A stretch of DNA of 64,000 nucleotides from JBDKVA01 sp039679375 (GCA_039679375.1 JBDKVA010000026.1:1-64000); one strand, 5' to 3'. Shown: positions 42,369-52,358, counted from the stretch's first letter. The notes: generated by a model from the sequence alone, not told the origin. Translations and numbers: made by a program.

Positions 42369-44070
42369 ATTATCACTTAAAAACCGATTATGGCTTTTCC
42401 AAATAATAGCTGTCTTGATCGTTCTTGCGTGTAATTTAATCATTGTAAATAATTCAGGCATTATTGCAGATCTGTCGGAAAATCCTTATTACACTGTAAG
42501 AGACGATCTTGATAGAATAGAAAACGAATTGTCGAAAAAATGCTTTTCAATCTCAAACAATACTGTTGAGCTTGCCAATAAGCTGAATAAAAGTATACAA
42601 AAACAGCTGGACGCTAAAAATACAACTCCTTCGCAACTAAAAAACAATCCGGAATTGATTGATGAGATTCTATCCGCTGAAGTCGAAAAGGCATGTTTTG
42701 CCATGGAGAAATCAGGTGTATCAGGAGTATTTGTATTTCTCAATGCTACTGTCAATCCTTCACTGGAACGCGCCAGGGACAGCAAAGCGGGATTTTTTAT
42801 AGTCACGGCGGATCAAAATCAGCTGACATATGAAAACCGGCAGTTTTTTTTGCTTTACGGTTCTGTTAAGCTGGCACGGGAAAACGATATGCACCTGCAT
42901 ACACAATGGGAGCTTGAATTGAATATAGCTCCAAATGCGTACGGCAAACGGGCGGACCTCTTTAAAAAGCCATTTGAAGCGGCACTTGTAAATACGGATG
43001 AAGACGAATACAATTTAGGTTATTGGAACCCTTTGTTTTTGCCGGCTGATAATACTGACAAAATAATATCCTATTCCATTCCTCTTCTGGACGGAGCAGG
43101 AAAACCGTATGGCATTTGCGGGCTTGGAATATCCAAAGCAGCCGTTGAGGATATTCTGGAGCAGGTATCATCACCTGAATATGAACGTAAGGTTCTTTTG
43201 TTTTCCACACAAAATGAAAATGATATCAATATGGATAATGCATTGATATGCGGGAATAATTCATCCTGGCTGGAAAACAGCTTGTCGAACCAGCTGCATA
43301 TCACGCCTGTTTTGGAAAATTCGGAAAAACTGACGGATTATTATTTTAATACGCCCTCCGGAGACGGGATCCTGGGATGCAATGTCAAGGCAAGGCTGTA
43401 TCCCGGTGAATCTGTTTTCAGGAATGATAACTGGACAATTGCACTATTACTGCCAAAGAGCGATGTTACTGCAAAATCGACACGCCTTTATTATGCGGTA
43501 CTCCAGTTAATACTGCTTTTCATTGCAAGTATTTTCATAACTCTTTTTACAAGCAAGTTCTGCATCCATCCTGTACTTGACGCAATAAAAAAACTCAAGG
43601 ACAATGACATACAGGAGGATACGAATATTATAGAGATCGACGATCTGATACAGTTTCTGAGGGAGCGCCATGAAGCGCCCCCTTACAGGAAACAGCACGC
43701 ACAATTGTTATTAAGCGGACAATCCGGATATGCTGCGGATACAGGCTGTATTACCCGCAACGAATCGGACTGTACCGCTTCGGAAAGTGAATTGCCACTA
43801 CTTACGCGTGAGCAATACATGCAGTTTGAAGAGCGCCTTATGTCATTATCAAAGGCTGAACGCAGGATTTTTGATCTATATATGGAAGGCCATAATGCCA
43901 AGGAAATATGCAACATGGTCTATATCAGCATCAATACGCTAAAAACCCATAATAGAAGAATATATACAAAAATGAACGTGAGCTCCCGCGCCGAACTGCT
44001 TAAGTATTGCAATGAGCTGATGTTGAATCCTAAAGATGCCGGCTTTGCGCATACGGATATTAAGGCATAA
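42346..44070 (+). CDS. Membrane-anchored sensor with LuxR-type DNA-binding domain
   Basis: 574 residues. Transmembrane helix 1 at 13-36, a large outside domain of about 340 residues that looks like a Cache sensor (YSIPLLDGAGKPYGICGLGISKAAVEDIL), helix 2 at about 380-402, a linker, and a C-terminal LuxR helix-turn-helix: LSKAERRIFDLYMEGHNAKEICNMVYISINTLKTHNRRIYTKMNV at about 500-545. It is a one-component regulator that would bind DNA at the membrane. Its overlap with the binding-protein gene suggests the lipoprotein passes ligand status to the sensor domain. Its last 11 bases overlap the convergent zinc-ribbon gene. Confidence 0.83.
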   Translation: MILLKQGKLSLKNRLWLFQIIAVLIVLACNLIIVNNSGIIADLSENPYYTVRDDLDRIENELSKKCFSISNNTVELANKLNKSIQKQLDAKNTTPSQLKNNPELIDEILSAEVEKACFAMEKSGVSGVFVFLNATVNPSLERARDSKAGFFIVTADQNQLTYENRQFFLLYGSVKLARENDMHLHTQWELELNIAPNAYGKRADLFKKPFEAALVNTDEDEYNLGYWNPLFLPADNTDKIISYSIPLLDGAGKPYGICGLGISKAAVEDILEQVSSPEYERKVLLFSTQNENDINMDNALICGNNSSWLENSLSNQLHITPVLENSEKLTDYYFNTPSGDGILGCNVKARLYPGESVFRNDNWTIALLLPKSDVTAKSTRLYYAVLQLILLFIASIFITLFTSKFCIHPVLDAIKKLKDNDIQEDTNIIEIDDLIQFLRERHEAPPYRKQHAQLLLSGQSGYAADTGCITRNESDCTASESELPLLTREQYMQFEERLMSLSKAERRIFDLYMEGHNAKEICNMVYISINTLKTHNRRIYTKMNVSSRAELLKYCNELMLNPKDAGFAHTDIKA

Positions 44071-44512
44071 GTTTATTTCCGCATTCGCTGCAGAATTTCG
44101 TCTGTGGAGGATTTGACGTTCCGCATTTGTTGCAAACAACGGCGCCCATTTTGCAGCCGCATTCCTTGCAGAATTTTACGCCCTCCGGATTTTCCATACC
44201 GCATTCGGGACATATAAGAGCTTCGGCCTTCTTCTCCAGGGCGTCCTTTTCATCCTGTGCTGCTTTCAACTGGCTTTGAATCTGTTTCAGCCTTCTCTGG
44301 ACAGATTGCAGTTCTTCCAGAATATCGCTATATGCCGGATTATCAAGGATGCTTTCAAAGGCCTTTTTTCCAATATCGGCATAAAGCTTTGTTTCCTGCT
44401 GCTGCAAATCGCTTAATTCGTTTCCCAGCGTAAAGAGCTTCGTATTGGGATCATCCTGTGGCATGAAGGAACTGAGTCCCTTAAACAAGCCGCCAAACAT
44501 ATCATTTGCCAT
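44060..44512 (-). CDS. Coiled-coil double zinc-ribbon protein, 150 residues
   Basis: Begins MANDMFGGLFKGLSSFMPQD; residues 30-95 are a predicted coiled coil (NELSDLQQQETKLYADIG, LEELQSVQRRLKQIQSQLK). The C-terminus has two CxxC...CxxC zinc ribbons: CPECGMEN...FCKECG and CNKCGTSN...FCSECG. No signal peptide. ATG at 44512 follows AAAGGAGAGAAATACC; codons in frame upstream are ignored. Last of four linked minus-strand genes with the VWA lipoprotein. Function unknown. Confidence 0.85.
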   Translation of the reverse strand: MANDMFGGLFKGLSSFMPQDDPNTKLFTLGNELSDLQQQETKLYADIGKKAFESILDNPAYSDILEELQSVQRRLKQIQSQLKAAQDEKDALEKKAEALICPECGMENPEGVKFCKECGCKMGAVVCNKCGTSNPPQTKFCSECGNKLMP

Positions 44513-44605
44513 GGTATTTCTCTCCTTTAATTTATTATTATAAAACGTCATTTTTAATTTTCGGCGATATAGCAGCATATTTGCCGCTATATCGCCATGA
44601 TCCGG

Positions 44606-47600
44606 CTATTTAGCTCCTGCCCACTCGAAATACAGATCTGATGCAAATTTGTAGCCCTGGGCAAACCCTAGTACATTTTGCTCAAATTCAATTTCATCAA
44701 GATTCATCATGAACCAGTCCCCAAATCCAATGGAAGCCGTAACCGGACCCATTTCCACTTCTATCGAATCCGGAACGTCACCCAGGCCGGCCGCATCCTT
44801 GGCCAGACCGGCCAGGAACCCTTTCGGGTCGCCGATACCGGTCATTACGTAATCGAGATACTCTCCGATTCCGGCTGTCAATTCACTGGCAGCATCAAGT
44901 ATATCCTGATAATTACTGAGTTCAAGTGAAAAATCAGCAATAGCCCATACGGATACTTCAAGTCCCATAAAGGCGCCTACGATAAACTTGCCGCCGTCGT
45001 CAACCACTTTTTTTATAAGCTCGATGTACTCTACACCGAAATGCTCGCCGGTATCCATGACAGAAATGGTTTCATAGGTATTGGGGTTGACCTCAAGCCA
45101 TGCCCACCGTTTTTCACCTTCGTAATCGACAGGCTTATCAAGAGTTAAAATCATATTCTGATTGGATGTTACGTTACTGATCAGCCTTTCGGGAAAGCCA
45201 GACTTCCGCAACGGTTCTGCCATCGCGTCACGTTCGCTGCCGTTACTCGGGATCAATACCAGTTTTGCATCTTTTGGAGCTTTTGCCCACATCTGAAGGA
45301 AGCTTGCCTTATTCTCTCCTGTCAGAGCTTCTCCCTCCAAAATAGAAGCGAACATGCCTGCGCCAAGATTATAGGCAGCCTGACTGTTCTTATCTCCATT
45401 ATGGCATTGGCTGACCGTCTGCAGCAGATCCATGGTTGTTCTGAGTTTATTATCGCTTTTTCCCATCTGCGAAGTCAGTATAAAGCAACGTTCCTTATTT
45501 GTGCGGCCCAGTGTCAGCTTCATGCCCTCTCCGGCTTGCTTATCGTATTTTGTCTGTGCGGTGATGAAACGGTTTATAATATTACGTCCATACCATTTCA
45601 ATGTCGAAAGGGAACTTGGGTTTTGCGCCGCCTTATATTCCTTGTTCGTGGCATTTTGCAGGCTGGCTGCCGCATCTTCGGGAAGATCCGGAAGATTGAT
45701 GGCAATGTTATGATACATTCTGTCAAGTGTGTCATTCTCCGAAAGAGTAGTTTGATGGGTTAATGTACCGTTCGGAAGCGTGATATCAATTTTAATCCCA
45801 AGAATTTTTTGCTTCCCGGTATCAACAGCGTACTCACCCGGCTCAACACCTGCCATTGTGCTGATGGCCGCCATATAGAGGGTGCCGACGCCCTTGCCGG
45901 CCTCCATATAACCGACTTCTACAGCGTCATTGCTTAGCTCGGGCAATTGAATTTCCTTACTGAGCAGTTCAATATCTTCAAGAATAACCGTACTGCCACT
46001 GCCGCCGCCGAGCGCGCTGCCTGCATCGCTGGCCAGTGCTGCTGCTGAATCACCCTTTGATTCGACACTGGCGGATACGGTTATCTTTGCGCTGACCGGC
46101 GCATATTCATCAATATCCTGCTTTTCCGGAATATAAACCAGACCTTCAAGTTCTGTGATATCCTTCATGAAGGGCACTACAAACAGCCTGGCGGCGCCTT
46201 TTTCGTCCGTATAGGCGATACCGGGCAGGTACTTGCATTTCATTTCATTTAAAGGGTACATTTCAGTAAGCTTATTCTTTCCGGCATCGGTAAGCTGAAT
46301 CAGGCGTTGCTTCGGCGCCAAGCCTGCTTTGGATATCAGACAGGCCGCCAGATAACCCAGATCCCATTCCGTTCCCCAGCCCTGTGTCAGCACAGCTTCG
46401 TTTGAATAGCGGTGATTCCACAATTCATCTTCACTTGGCAGCCATTTCAGCGCACTCAGTGTTTTGAAGGCTTCATCCAGCGTCTTGACAGATTTGATTT
46501 TTTCTGTGCCATGTGTGACAATAGACGGCATCGGAATATAGTTTTTACCGTTGCCCTGTGTGAAGTCAACAGTTTTGATAAATCCGGCGTTGCCTTCCGA
46601 TGACTTACAGGACTCGTATTTCAATATCGCTATTTTTACCGCTTCTTCCAGCTGCTTCTCGAATTCTTTATCGAACAAGGGTATTTCGGTTTTGTTTACC
46701 AATAGCTCAGCACTGGAATATTGGGATTTTGCAAGAGGCTCATTCAGGCTGGTAAAATAATTGGATTTCAATGTCCAGCTATGCTCATCATCCGGAAGAT
46801 TAAATAATACAAGGCCTCTGCGCTGTGTTCCGCTGTATACGTTCCAGTCGTCGTCTATGCCGTAGAGCAGTAATTTTGTGTTTAAATCGGGCAAAAGAAT
46901 CCCTTCATTGCCGCCGGTAGCAAAATTGCCAAGACCGGCGCCTCCGGCCGATGCATTTGAATCGCTGCTGTCGGAATTTGCCTTAGCCTGCGAATCTTCG
47001 GAAGCACTGCCGTCTGAATTTGCATCATCCGAAGTGACCCCGCTGTCATCGGAGGACGTTTCGCCATCAGCTGCATCAATGTCTCCGGAATCGTCGCCAG
47101 AGGCATCATCGGAAGCTTCCTCGTTATCGCCGGAGCTTTCGTCTGAACCATCATTGTCCTTCGAATCATCGGAGCTGCCGCCGGATTCATCCTTCTGATC
47201 CGAATTACCGGCGGAATTATTCTGACTGCCGGCAGAGCTATCCTGATTGTTTTCCTTCTTCCTGTTGGAGGAATTCGCTGAAATGTCCATATTCTCAAAG
47301 CTTTGTACAAGATCATTCCTTACAAGGCAGAAAATATCTTCTGGAATATCTGCACCGTCGGTTCCGGAAGGGCAGGTGAAGGTAACGTCCGCTACCGCCA
47401 GTCCGCTGTGGTAGCCTTCAACTCCGCCAAGTGTTGTCAGCTGATTTACCTTGAGCTGCAAGCCCTGGGCGGTAATTGCATTTTTGTTCACTGCACTGCC
47501 GTATGCTTTTCCGTTTACAACCGGTATCTGCATACTTCCGCTTTGCAGATCACCCCAAATTTCGGCCTGTGTGCCGCTTAACGCATTTGCGACCGAGTAT

Positions 47601-50600
47601 GCCAGACGCACTTTATTCAGGGAAGAGGGCGCCAGCATGACGGAGGACATGAATCCATACGGAAGGGCAGCGGTTGCGTCGCTCATTTTCGTCATGAGTG
47701 AACCGGAATTTGTATTGATTTTCAGGAAGAACCTCTTGGACGGGTCGATATCCAGCAATGCCTGCACATTCGTATTAAAATCCGCTTCGATGATTCTGAA
47801 GGAGGTATTATCGCCGGCTTTGTATTTATCAACCTTATCAACGAGCTTGGTTCCGGACACGCTCATTGAAAATGCGTCGGTAATTTTGGCCGGAGCTGTT
47901 TGCGGCAGCTTGTCAAGCTGCAGGTAGCTGCTGCTGGCTTTGCCGATCAGCGGTAAATTGATGTGACCGTTATCCGTATCGTAAAAATGAAGAGACACCT
48001 GTGTTAATGGAACTTTAGGAATCAGAAATACCATTATGCCCGAAAGGTTTTTATCGGGGAAAATGTTCATTTCCGGCTCGCCGGGCGCAGCTGCGGGTGT
48101 TTCGGCAAGCCAAGTGGCGTCTGACGCCGGATAGCTTCCTTCATTATTAACGGCTACATAAAAGTGGTTTTGAAAGCATGGGATCTGGTACTGTATCTTA
48201 TCTGCGGTAACATTTTTCATTTCCAGTTGAAGGGCAAGGAACTGTTTCCCTTCCGGCGGCTCAAGGCCCTTGAATTTATCAAAGAAGAAAGCTTCCTTTA
48301 CGTTTAACTCCATTGCCTTGTTTGACGACTTCGTATTAAAGGCGACTCTCTTGCTCATGATGGATTCGCTGCCTGTCAGGCTCATTCCGGTTATAAGGCC
48401 GGCAACATCCGTATCGTACCTTTTGAGAGGAGTGCCCGTAGACAGCTCGACGACCTGCGGTTCTGCAGCCTTCCCTGATTTGGCTGGCATGGAGAATTCT
48501 ACATCGGTTGATGCGGCATAACTGAATACATCCCCACTTGCTGTTTTTTCATTTATTACCACGGAGAGGGGTATAAGCTTTGAGCCGCTTTCCTTGCCGA
48601 TCAGGCCGAGAATTTCTTCAAGCGCTGACTTAAGGCCGTTTACGTCCTCACTGACCACATAACGTCCTCCTGATAATTCGGCCGCCTTTTTAAACAGATC
48701 TTCCTTGTCCGGGACTCCCATACCGGCCCAGAGCACCGTGATGTTATCCTTTTTGATCTTGCCGAGCAGGTCTTCGAATTTATCCTGATCTTCTTCGCTG
48801 ACTTCAAGGCCGGCATCGGTTACGTATACGATAACTCTTTTGTTGGTAGGTACGGCCTTAAGATTCTCATAGCCTGTTTCTATAGCTTCAAGGACGGGCG
48901 TTCCGCCGGATGCATTCATATCGCCGATAGCCTGCAGTATTTTGACCTTTTCATTTGTTGTGATCTGGCGCTGCTCCAGTATGGGACCGCCCAATGTAGC
49001 GGTTTGAAAACTCATCATCTGAAGCAGGCATTGGTCGGGAAGCTTTAGTACAAAGTCGTGGAAAAGCGCCTTTGTCTTGTCAATGCGGAAGCCGCAGCCA
49101 TCATCTTCAGCAGGATCAGTGTCCATGGACCCGGAAGCATCCATGATGAACGTAACAACCGGGGTATCGGATAGTGCGGTCTCCGTAGGACGTTTATACT
49201 TCATGATGAATGAATTGCCGAATTTGCTTCCGATCGCTTCGAACACGCTTTCAAGCGCCTTGTTATCCTTGGCGCTGTAATATTCTCCGCCGGATGCGGC
49301 TGAAAAATCCTTCAGGGCCTGTTTGTCGGCTTTATCTCCGAATCCGATCGTATATAACGGAATACCAGCTTCCTTGACTGTTTCGATAACTTCATCCTTT
49401 GTTGCACTGCTGCCCTGACCCTGGCCGTCGACACTCGAATCGGCGCCGTCGGCGAATACGACAAGGGCAGGGCGCCCTTTACCTTCAAGGAGTTTAATAC
49501 CTTCCAGTGTCGCATCAAAGAGCATTGTCGAGCCGGATGCCGTTACGGACGAAAGGCTTTTTATGACAGTATCCTTTGTATCGCCCTTTAACACGCGAAT
49601 CTGAGAGTCGAAATCGATCACCTTGACAAATGTTTTATCGGGTAGTCCGGAAATAAATTTCTTAGCTGCCTCCAGCGTTGCCGCCATCTGCTTTCCCATT
49701 GAACCGGAAGAATCCAGCACAAGCACGACGCTCGGAGGGGCGATCTGGCGGGTGATATCAAGGATTTCAACCTTCTGTCCGCCTTCTGTGATCGTGGTGT
49801 TTTCTTTTGATGGGAACACGTTCCTGTCCTTTGGATCGTTGACAAGCATTGAAACGGTAGCCGTACTGCCTTCATCCCTGGTTTCGGTAATTTCGATGCC
49901 GCCGGTCAGATTTTCAGGGTCGGCATAAATTCGGTTAAGAGTGGAAAAAGCGCTGGATAGGGAATCGGGTACGGTTACAACAGTCATTTCTCCTGCGTTT
50001 ACCGGAACAAGTCTCGTTTTGCAGCTTGCAAGGCCGGTCCCGCCGGTAGGAATGAGCAAATTCCACAGACCGGCAGGCACCCAGAACAGTGTATCGCCTT
50101 CCGGCGTCATATCTCCTTCAATGGAATAATTTTCGCCATAGCTGTACTCGATGCCGTTCTGCGGCTCAATGGAGGCACTGCCGAAAGGAACTCCGCATAC
50201 CTTCAATGCACCCAGATCGTCGCCTTGTTTGACCTGTGGGATTTCACCCAGCTCATCGAGCTTGAAGGTGAATTCCGCCGGCGTATTGTCCGGTTCCCAG
50301 ACGAATTTCCAGGTTAATGCTTCTGAAACCTGAGGCAGATCGTCAAGTACAAATGTGCTTGTTTTTTTTGATGAAAGCTCGCGCTGATAATTTATTGAAC
50401 GTTCCAGTATGCCGGTTTTATAGGAGCCTTCAATATGGACGGTAAGAGAACCGCTTGGAACATTGACGGTAGCGGATTGGAAATGACTGCCGTCGGTTTG
50501 TGTCACAAAGGAGATATTCGGATTATCTTCTGCTTTTACATTTGCCGTAGAAAATTTTACTTCCTTGCCGGCTGGTACATGAGCTTCCTTTATAACACTC

Positions 50601-51061
50601 AGCGTATAGCCCTGATCCGTCTGTAAAGCGTCTCCCCACCACAGGCTGTCTTCATCCTTCTTGTATGTAAATGTCAGCCTGTCTCCGTATGCGCTGGAAA
50701 AAGTGCTTGCACCGATTTTTTGAGCGTATTCCTTGAGAAATTCAAGAGGGATTCCGGATGGGTCGGCAACTTCGAGTGTCCAAACCTCACCCTCTACATT
50801 TTTTGTGTTTTCTGTAAAATTTTCAAGATATCTGATTTCATGGCCGCCGGTATTATAGCCTGTAGTTGTATACAAGCTTTGCGTCCCCAACGGATTGATT
50901 TCCGGGATCGGAATGTCCCATTTGCCGACTGGCCCTGTTTTCGGACCCTTTACATTTTTAGTTGTTTTAACTTTAGGTTCGTTCTTAGAGCCATTCTGAC
51001 ATCCGGAAAAACAACCGAAGATCAAAACTGCCGCCAACAGTACCGATAATATCTTTTTCAT
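44606..51061 (-). CDS. Giant lipoprotein with two von Willebrand A domains
   Basis: 2151 residues, exported and lipid-anchored (lipobox FSGC, Cys21). The first VWA domain starts near 445 with the MIDAS DSSGS (VLVLDSSGSMGKQ); the second, near 635, has DASGS (TFIMDASGSMDTD). Both should bind a metal ion and a protein partner. Residues about 1265-1375 are a Ser/Asp/Gly/Glu-rich spacer of the kind that crosses the wall. The N-terminal 430 and C-terminal about 770 residues are beta-rich and unrecognised; near 1980 there is a hydrophobic GKFIVGAFMGLEVSVWAIADFS. Site AGGAGAC. It is the largest gene of the window, flanked by zinc-ribbon genes on the same strand. No known complex matches. Confidence 0.85.
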   Translation of the reverse strand: MKKILSVLLAAVLIFGCFSGCQNGSKNEPKVKTTKNVKGPKTGPVGKWDIPIPEINPLGTQSLYTTTGYNTGGHEIRYLENFTENTKNVEGEVWTLEVADPSGIPLEFLKEYAQKIGASTFSSAYGDRLTFTYKKDEDSLWWGDALQTDQGYTLSVIKEAHVPAGKEVKFSTANVKAEDNPNISFVTQTDGSHFQSATVNVPSGSLTVHIEGSYKTGILERSINYQRELSSKKTSTFVLDDLPQVSEALTWKFVWEPDNTPAEFTFKLDELGEIPQVKQGDDLGALKVCGVPFGSASIEPQNGIEYSYGENYSIEGDMTPEGDTLFWVPAGLWNLLIPTGGTGLASCKTRLVPVNAGEMTVVTVPDSLSSAFSTLNRIYADPENLTGGIEITETRDEGSTATVSMLVNDPKDRNVFPSKENTTITEGGQKVEILDITRQIAPPSVVLVLDSSGSMGKQMAATLEAAKKFISGLPDKTFVKVIDFDSQIRVLKGDTKDTVIKSLSSVTASGSTMLFDATLEGIKLLEGKGRPALVVFADGADSSVDGQGQGSSATKDEVIETVKEAGIPLYTIGFGDKADKQALKDFSAASGGEYYSAKDNKALESVFEAIGSKFGNSFIMKYKRPTETALSDTPVVTFIMDASGSMDTDPAEDDGCGFRIDKTKALFHDFVLKLPDQCLLQMMSFQTATLGGPILEQRQITTNEKVKILQAIGDMNASGGTPVLEAIETGYENLKAVPTNKRVIVYVTDAGLEVSEEDQDKFEDLLGKIKKDNITVLWAGMGVPDKEDLFKKAAELSGGRYVVSEDVNGLKSALEEILGLIGKESGSKLIPLSVVINEKTASGDVFSYAASTDVEFSMPAKSGKAAEPQVVELSTGTPLKRYDTDVAGLITGMSLTGSESIMSKRVAFNTKSSNKAMELNVKEAFFFDKFKGLEPPEGKQFLALQLEMKNVTADKIQYQIPCFQNHFYVAVNNEGSYPASDATWLAETPAAAPGEPEMNIFPDKNLSGIMVFLIPKVPLTQVSLHFYDTDNGHINLPLIGKASSSYLQLDKLPQTAPAKITDAFSMSVSGTKLVDKVDKYKAGDNTSFRIIEADFNTNVQALLDIDPSKRFFLKINTNSGSLMTKMSDATAALPYGFMSSVMLAPSSLNKVRLAYSVANALSGTQAEIWGDLQSGSMQIPVVNGKAYGSAVNKNAITAQGLQLKVNQLTTLGGVEGYHSGLAVADVTFTCPSGTDGADIPEDIFCLVRNDLVQSFENMDISANSSNRKKENNQDSSAGSQNNSAGNSDQKDESGGSSDDSKDNDGSDESSGDNEEASDDASGDDSGDIDAADGETSSDDSGVTSDDANSDGSASEDSQAKANSDSSDSNASAGGAGLGNFATGGNEGILLPDLNTKLLLYGIDDDWNVYSGTQRRGLVLFNLPDDEHSWTLKSNYFTSLNEPLAKSQYSSAELLVNKTEIPLFDKEFEKQLEEAVKIAILKYESCKSSEGNAGFIKTVDFTQGNGKNYIPMPSIVTHGTEKIKSVKTLDEAFKTLSALKWLPSEDELWNHRYSNEAVLTQGWGTEWDLGYLAACLISKAGLAPKQRLIQLTDAGKNKLTEMYPLNEMKCKYLPGIAYTDEKGAARLFVVPFMKDITELEGLVYIPEKQDIDEYAPVSAKITVSASVESKGDSAAALASDAGSALGGGSGSTVILEDIELLSKEIQLPELSNDAVEVGYMEAGKGVGTLYMAAISTMAGVEPGEYAVDTGKQKILGIKIDITLPNGTLTHQTTLSENDTLDRMYHNIAINLPDLPEDAAASLQNATNKEYKAAQNPSSLSTLKWYGRNIINRFITAQTKYDKQAGEGMKLTLGRTNKERCFILTSQMGKSDNKLRTTMDLLQTVSQCHNGDKNSQAAYNLGAGMFASILEGEALTGENKASFLQMWAKAPKDAKLVLIPSNGSERDAMAEPLRKSGFPERLISNVTSNQNMILTLDKPVDYEGEKRWAWLEVNPNTYETISVMDTGEHFGVEYIELIKKVVDDGGKFIVGAFMGLEVSVWAIADFSLELSNYQDILDAASELTAGIGEYLDYVMTGIGDPKGFLAGLAKDAAGLGDVPDSIEVEMGPVTASIGFGDWFMMNLDEIEFEQNVLGFAQGYKFASDLYFEWAGAK

Positions 51062-51076
51062 ATCTGTCTCCTAATT

Positions 51077-51742
51077 TTAGACTCTTGAACCGCATTGTCC
51101 GCAGAATTTAACGCCTTGTGCCACCTGGGCTCCGCATTTCGGACACTTGTTCAAAGAGAGGTTTGCACCGCAATTGTTGCAGAATTTTCCGTTCCCGGAG
51201 GGCTTACCGCAGTTTGGGCATGTAATTGTTTTGCTTTCAATGGTTCCGTGGAATACATTCGCTTTTTCAGCAGCATCTTCGATCTGCCTGGACATTCTTT
51301 CCGCCTTTGCTTTTGCTACAACAACATTCTCACGCGGGGCGCATTCAACACACATTCCCTCTTCTTCATTAAAATCGGCGTCACAGACCCATTGACGGCA
51401 TCCGTGGCAGCGGTTGAAATGCTGTTGTGCTTCATTCTGGGCGGCAATAAAAGCTTTTTCATGCTCCTTTTGCCATTCGGGGCTCATGCCGCTGAATTTT
51501 TCCGAAATAAAGTCCGTGCCGTAGCTTGCATTCCACGCAGCATTGCCAAGAGCACCGCCAAACAAACCACCCAATACTCTGGCGCCGCCTGATATGTTCC
51601 TGAGAAGCGATCCTTTTTTGTATGTTTCCGATTCGATAAAAGATGTCTTGAAGCCGTCGTTGCACAGGTCGCAGTAAAAGGTAAACTGGAAACCAGCTTC
51701 TGTACTGTTATCTTCATAATTGCGCGTAAAGGAATTCAACAT
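51077..51742 (-). CDS. Multi-zinc-ribbon protein, 221 residues
   Basis: N-terminal CDLCNDGFKTSF element, a Gly/Ala-rich hydrophobic stretch (about 50-75: ISGGARVLGGLFGGALGNAAW), a middle Cys cluster (CHGCRQWVCDADF...GMCVEC), a coiled stretch, and a C-terminal pair of ribbons (CPNCGKPSGNGKFCNNCG and CPKCGAQVAQGVKFCGQCG). No signal peptide is seen. 15 bases before the VWA gene, so co-transcribed. The sites look intact for four or five zinc ions. Function unknown. Confidence 0.85.
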   Translation of the reverse strand: MLNSFTRNYEDNSTEAGFQFTFYCDLCNDGFKTSFIESETYKKGSLLRNISGGARVLGGLFGGALGNAAWNASYGTDFISEKFSGMSPEWQKEHEKAFIAAQNEAQQHFNRCHGCRQWVCDADFNEEEGMCVECAPRENVVVAKAKAERMSRQIEDAAEKANVFHGTIESKTITCPNCGKPSGNGKFCNNCGANLSLNKCPKCGAQVAQGVKFCGQCGSRV

Positions 51743-51755
51743 AATAACATCTCCC

Positions 51756-52082
51756 TTATTTTAATTTTTTTCCGCATGCATTGCACTTGATATTTTCAAA
51801 AAACTGGGCGCTGCCGCACCGGATGTTTTTGCATTGAACCAGAAGACTTTCGCCGCAATGGTCGCATGTGTCCTGCACAAATGTTTTTTCCAGACATTTT
51901 GGACACAGTATGTAAAGAGGCCTGCCGCAACCGGAGCAAACTGTTTCCTCCCGGTGTATTTCACGCAGGCATGTGGGGCAGCTGTAGACAAACGGGTTTC
52001 TGCTGCCGCATTTTGAACAGAAGTGTGAATCGCGGGACAGAAGGGTACCGCAATGAATACAGGGTTCCTTGTAAAAAGCCAT
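51756..52082 (-). CDS. Cysteine-rich zinc-knuckle protein, 108 residues
   Basis: Almost entirely zinc-binding pairs: CIHCGTLLSRDSHFCSKCG, CPTCLREI...CSGCG, CPKCLEKT...CDHCG, CKNIRCGSA...CNACG. First gene of the four-gene minus-strand unit, 14 bases before the next. Site AGGTGAG. Likely a protein- or RNA-binding scaffold, but no relative is recognised beyond the double-zinc-ribbon type. Confidence 0.83.
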   Translation of the reverse strand: MAFYKEPCIHCGTLLSRDSHFCSKCGSRNPFVYSCPTCLREIHREETVCSGCGRPLYILCPKCLEKTFVQDTCDHCGESLLVQCKNIRCGSAQFFENIKCNACGKKLK

Positions 52083-52164
52083 AAGCTCACCTACCTTTCA
52101 TTAATAATATTGTAGAGGAAGGATCAGTCCTTGTAATCATCTTGCAGGTATGAGACTATACAAT

Positions 52165-52187
52165 CAGGGGTGATTACAGGGGTGATT
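52165..52187. promoter_or_regulatory. Tandem 12-bp direct repeat, possible operator
   Basis: CAGGGGTGATT at 52165-52175 and again at 52177-52187, one base between them. It lies about 80 bases upstream of the zinc-ribbon/VWA unit and 290 upstream of lepA, on the divergent side. A weak -10 (TACAAT, minus strand, near 52110) lies between it and the first gene. Confidence 0.5.
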
Positions 52188-52236
52188 TTTAGAGAAAAAT
52201 ATTTAATTGTAACTTTAGGTTGAAACAAAATGAGAA

Positions 52237-52358
52237 GACTCCCATACGTTGGGAGTCCGCTCGGAAACGAATGTATGCAGATTTTCAGACAATTTTTTTG
52301 TCTAAAACTTTCAAAAAAACGGCGAATATCCGGATATTTAACGCCTTTTTTGAAAGTT
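52237..52358. other. Three hairpins in the 394-base divergent gap before lepA
   Basis: GACTCCCA/TGGGAGTC (52237-52257), GACAA/TTGTC (52288-52302), and a long near-perfect inverted repeat with arms 52306-52331 and 52332-52358 (AACTTTCAAAAAA...TTTTTTGAAAGTT, centre ATATCCGGATAT). With A and T runs in the arms it could end transcription in either direction. No gene was found; a short in-frame stretch here has no site or coding character. Confidence 0.6.

Noticed and set aside
46878..47198. Ser/Glu-rich frame opposite the VWA lipoprotein gene
   Set aside because: It mirrors the Ser/Asp codon repeat of the real gene on the other strand; no start context.
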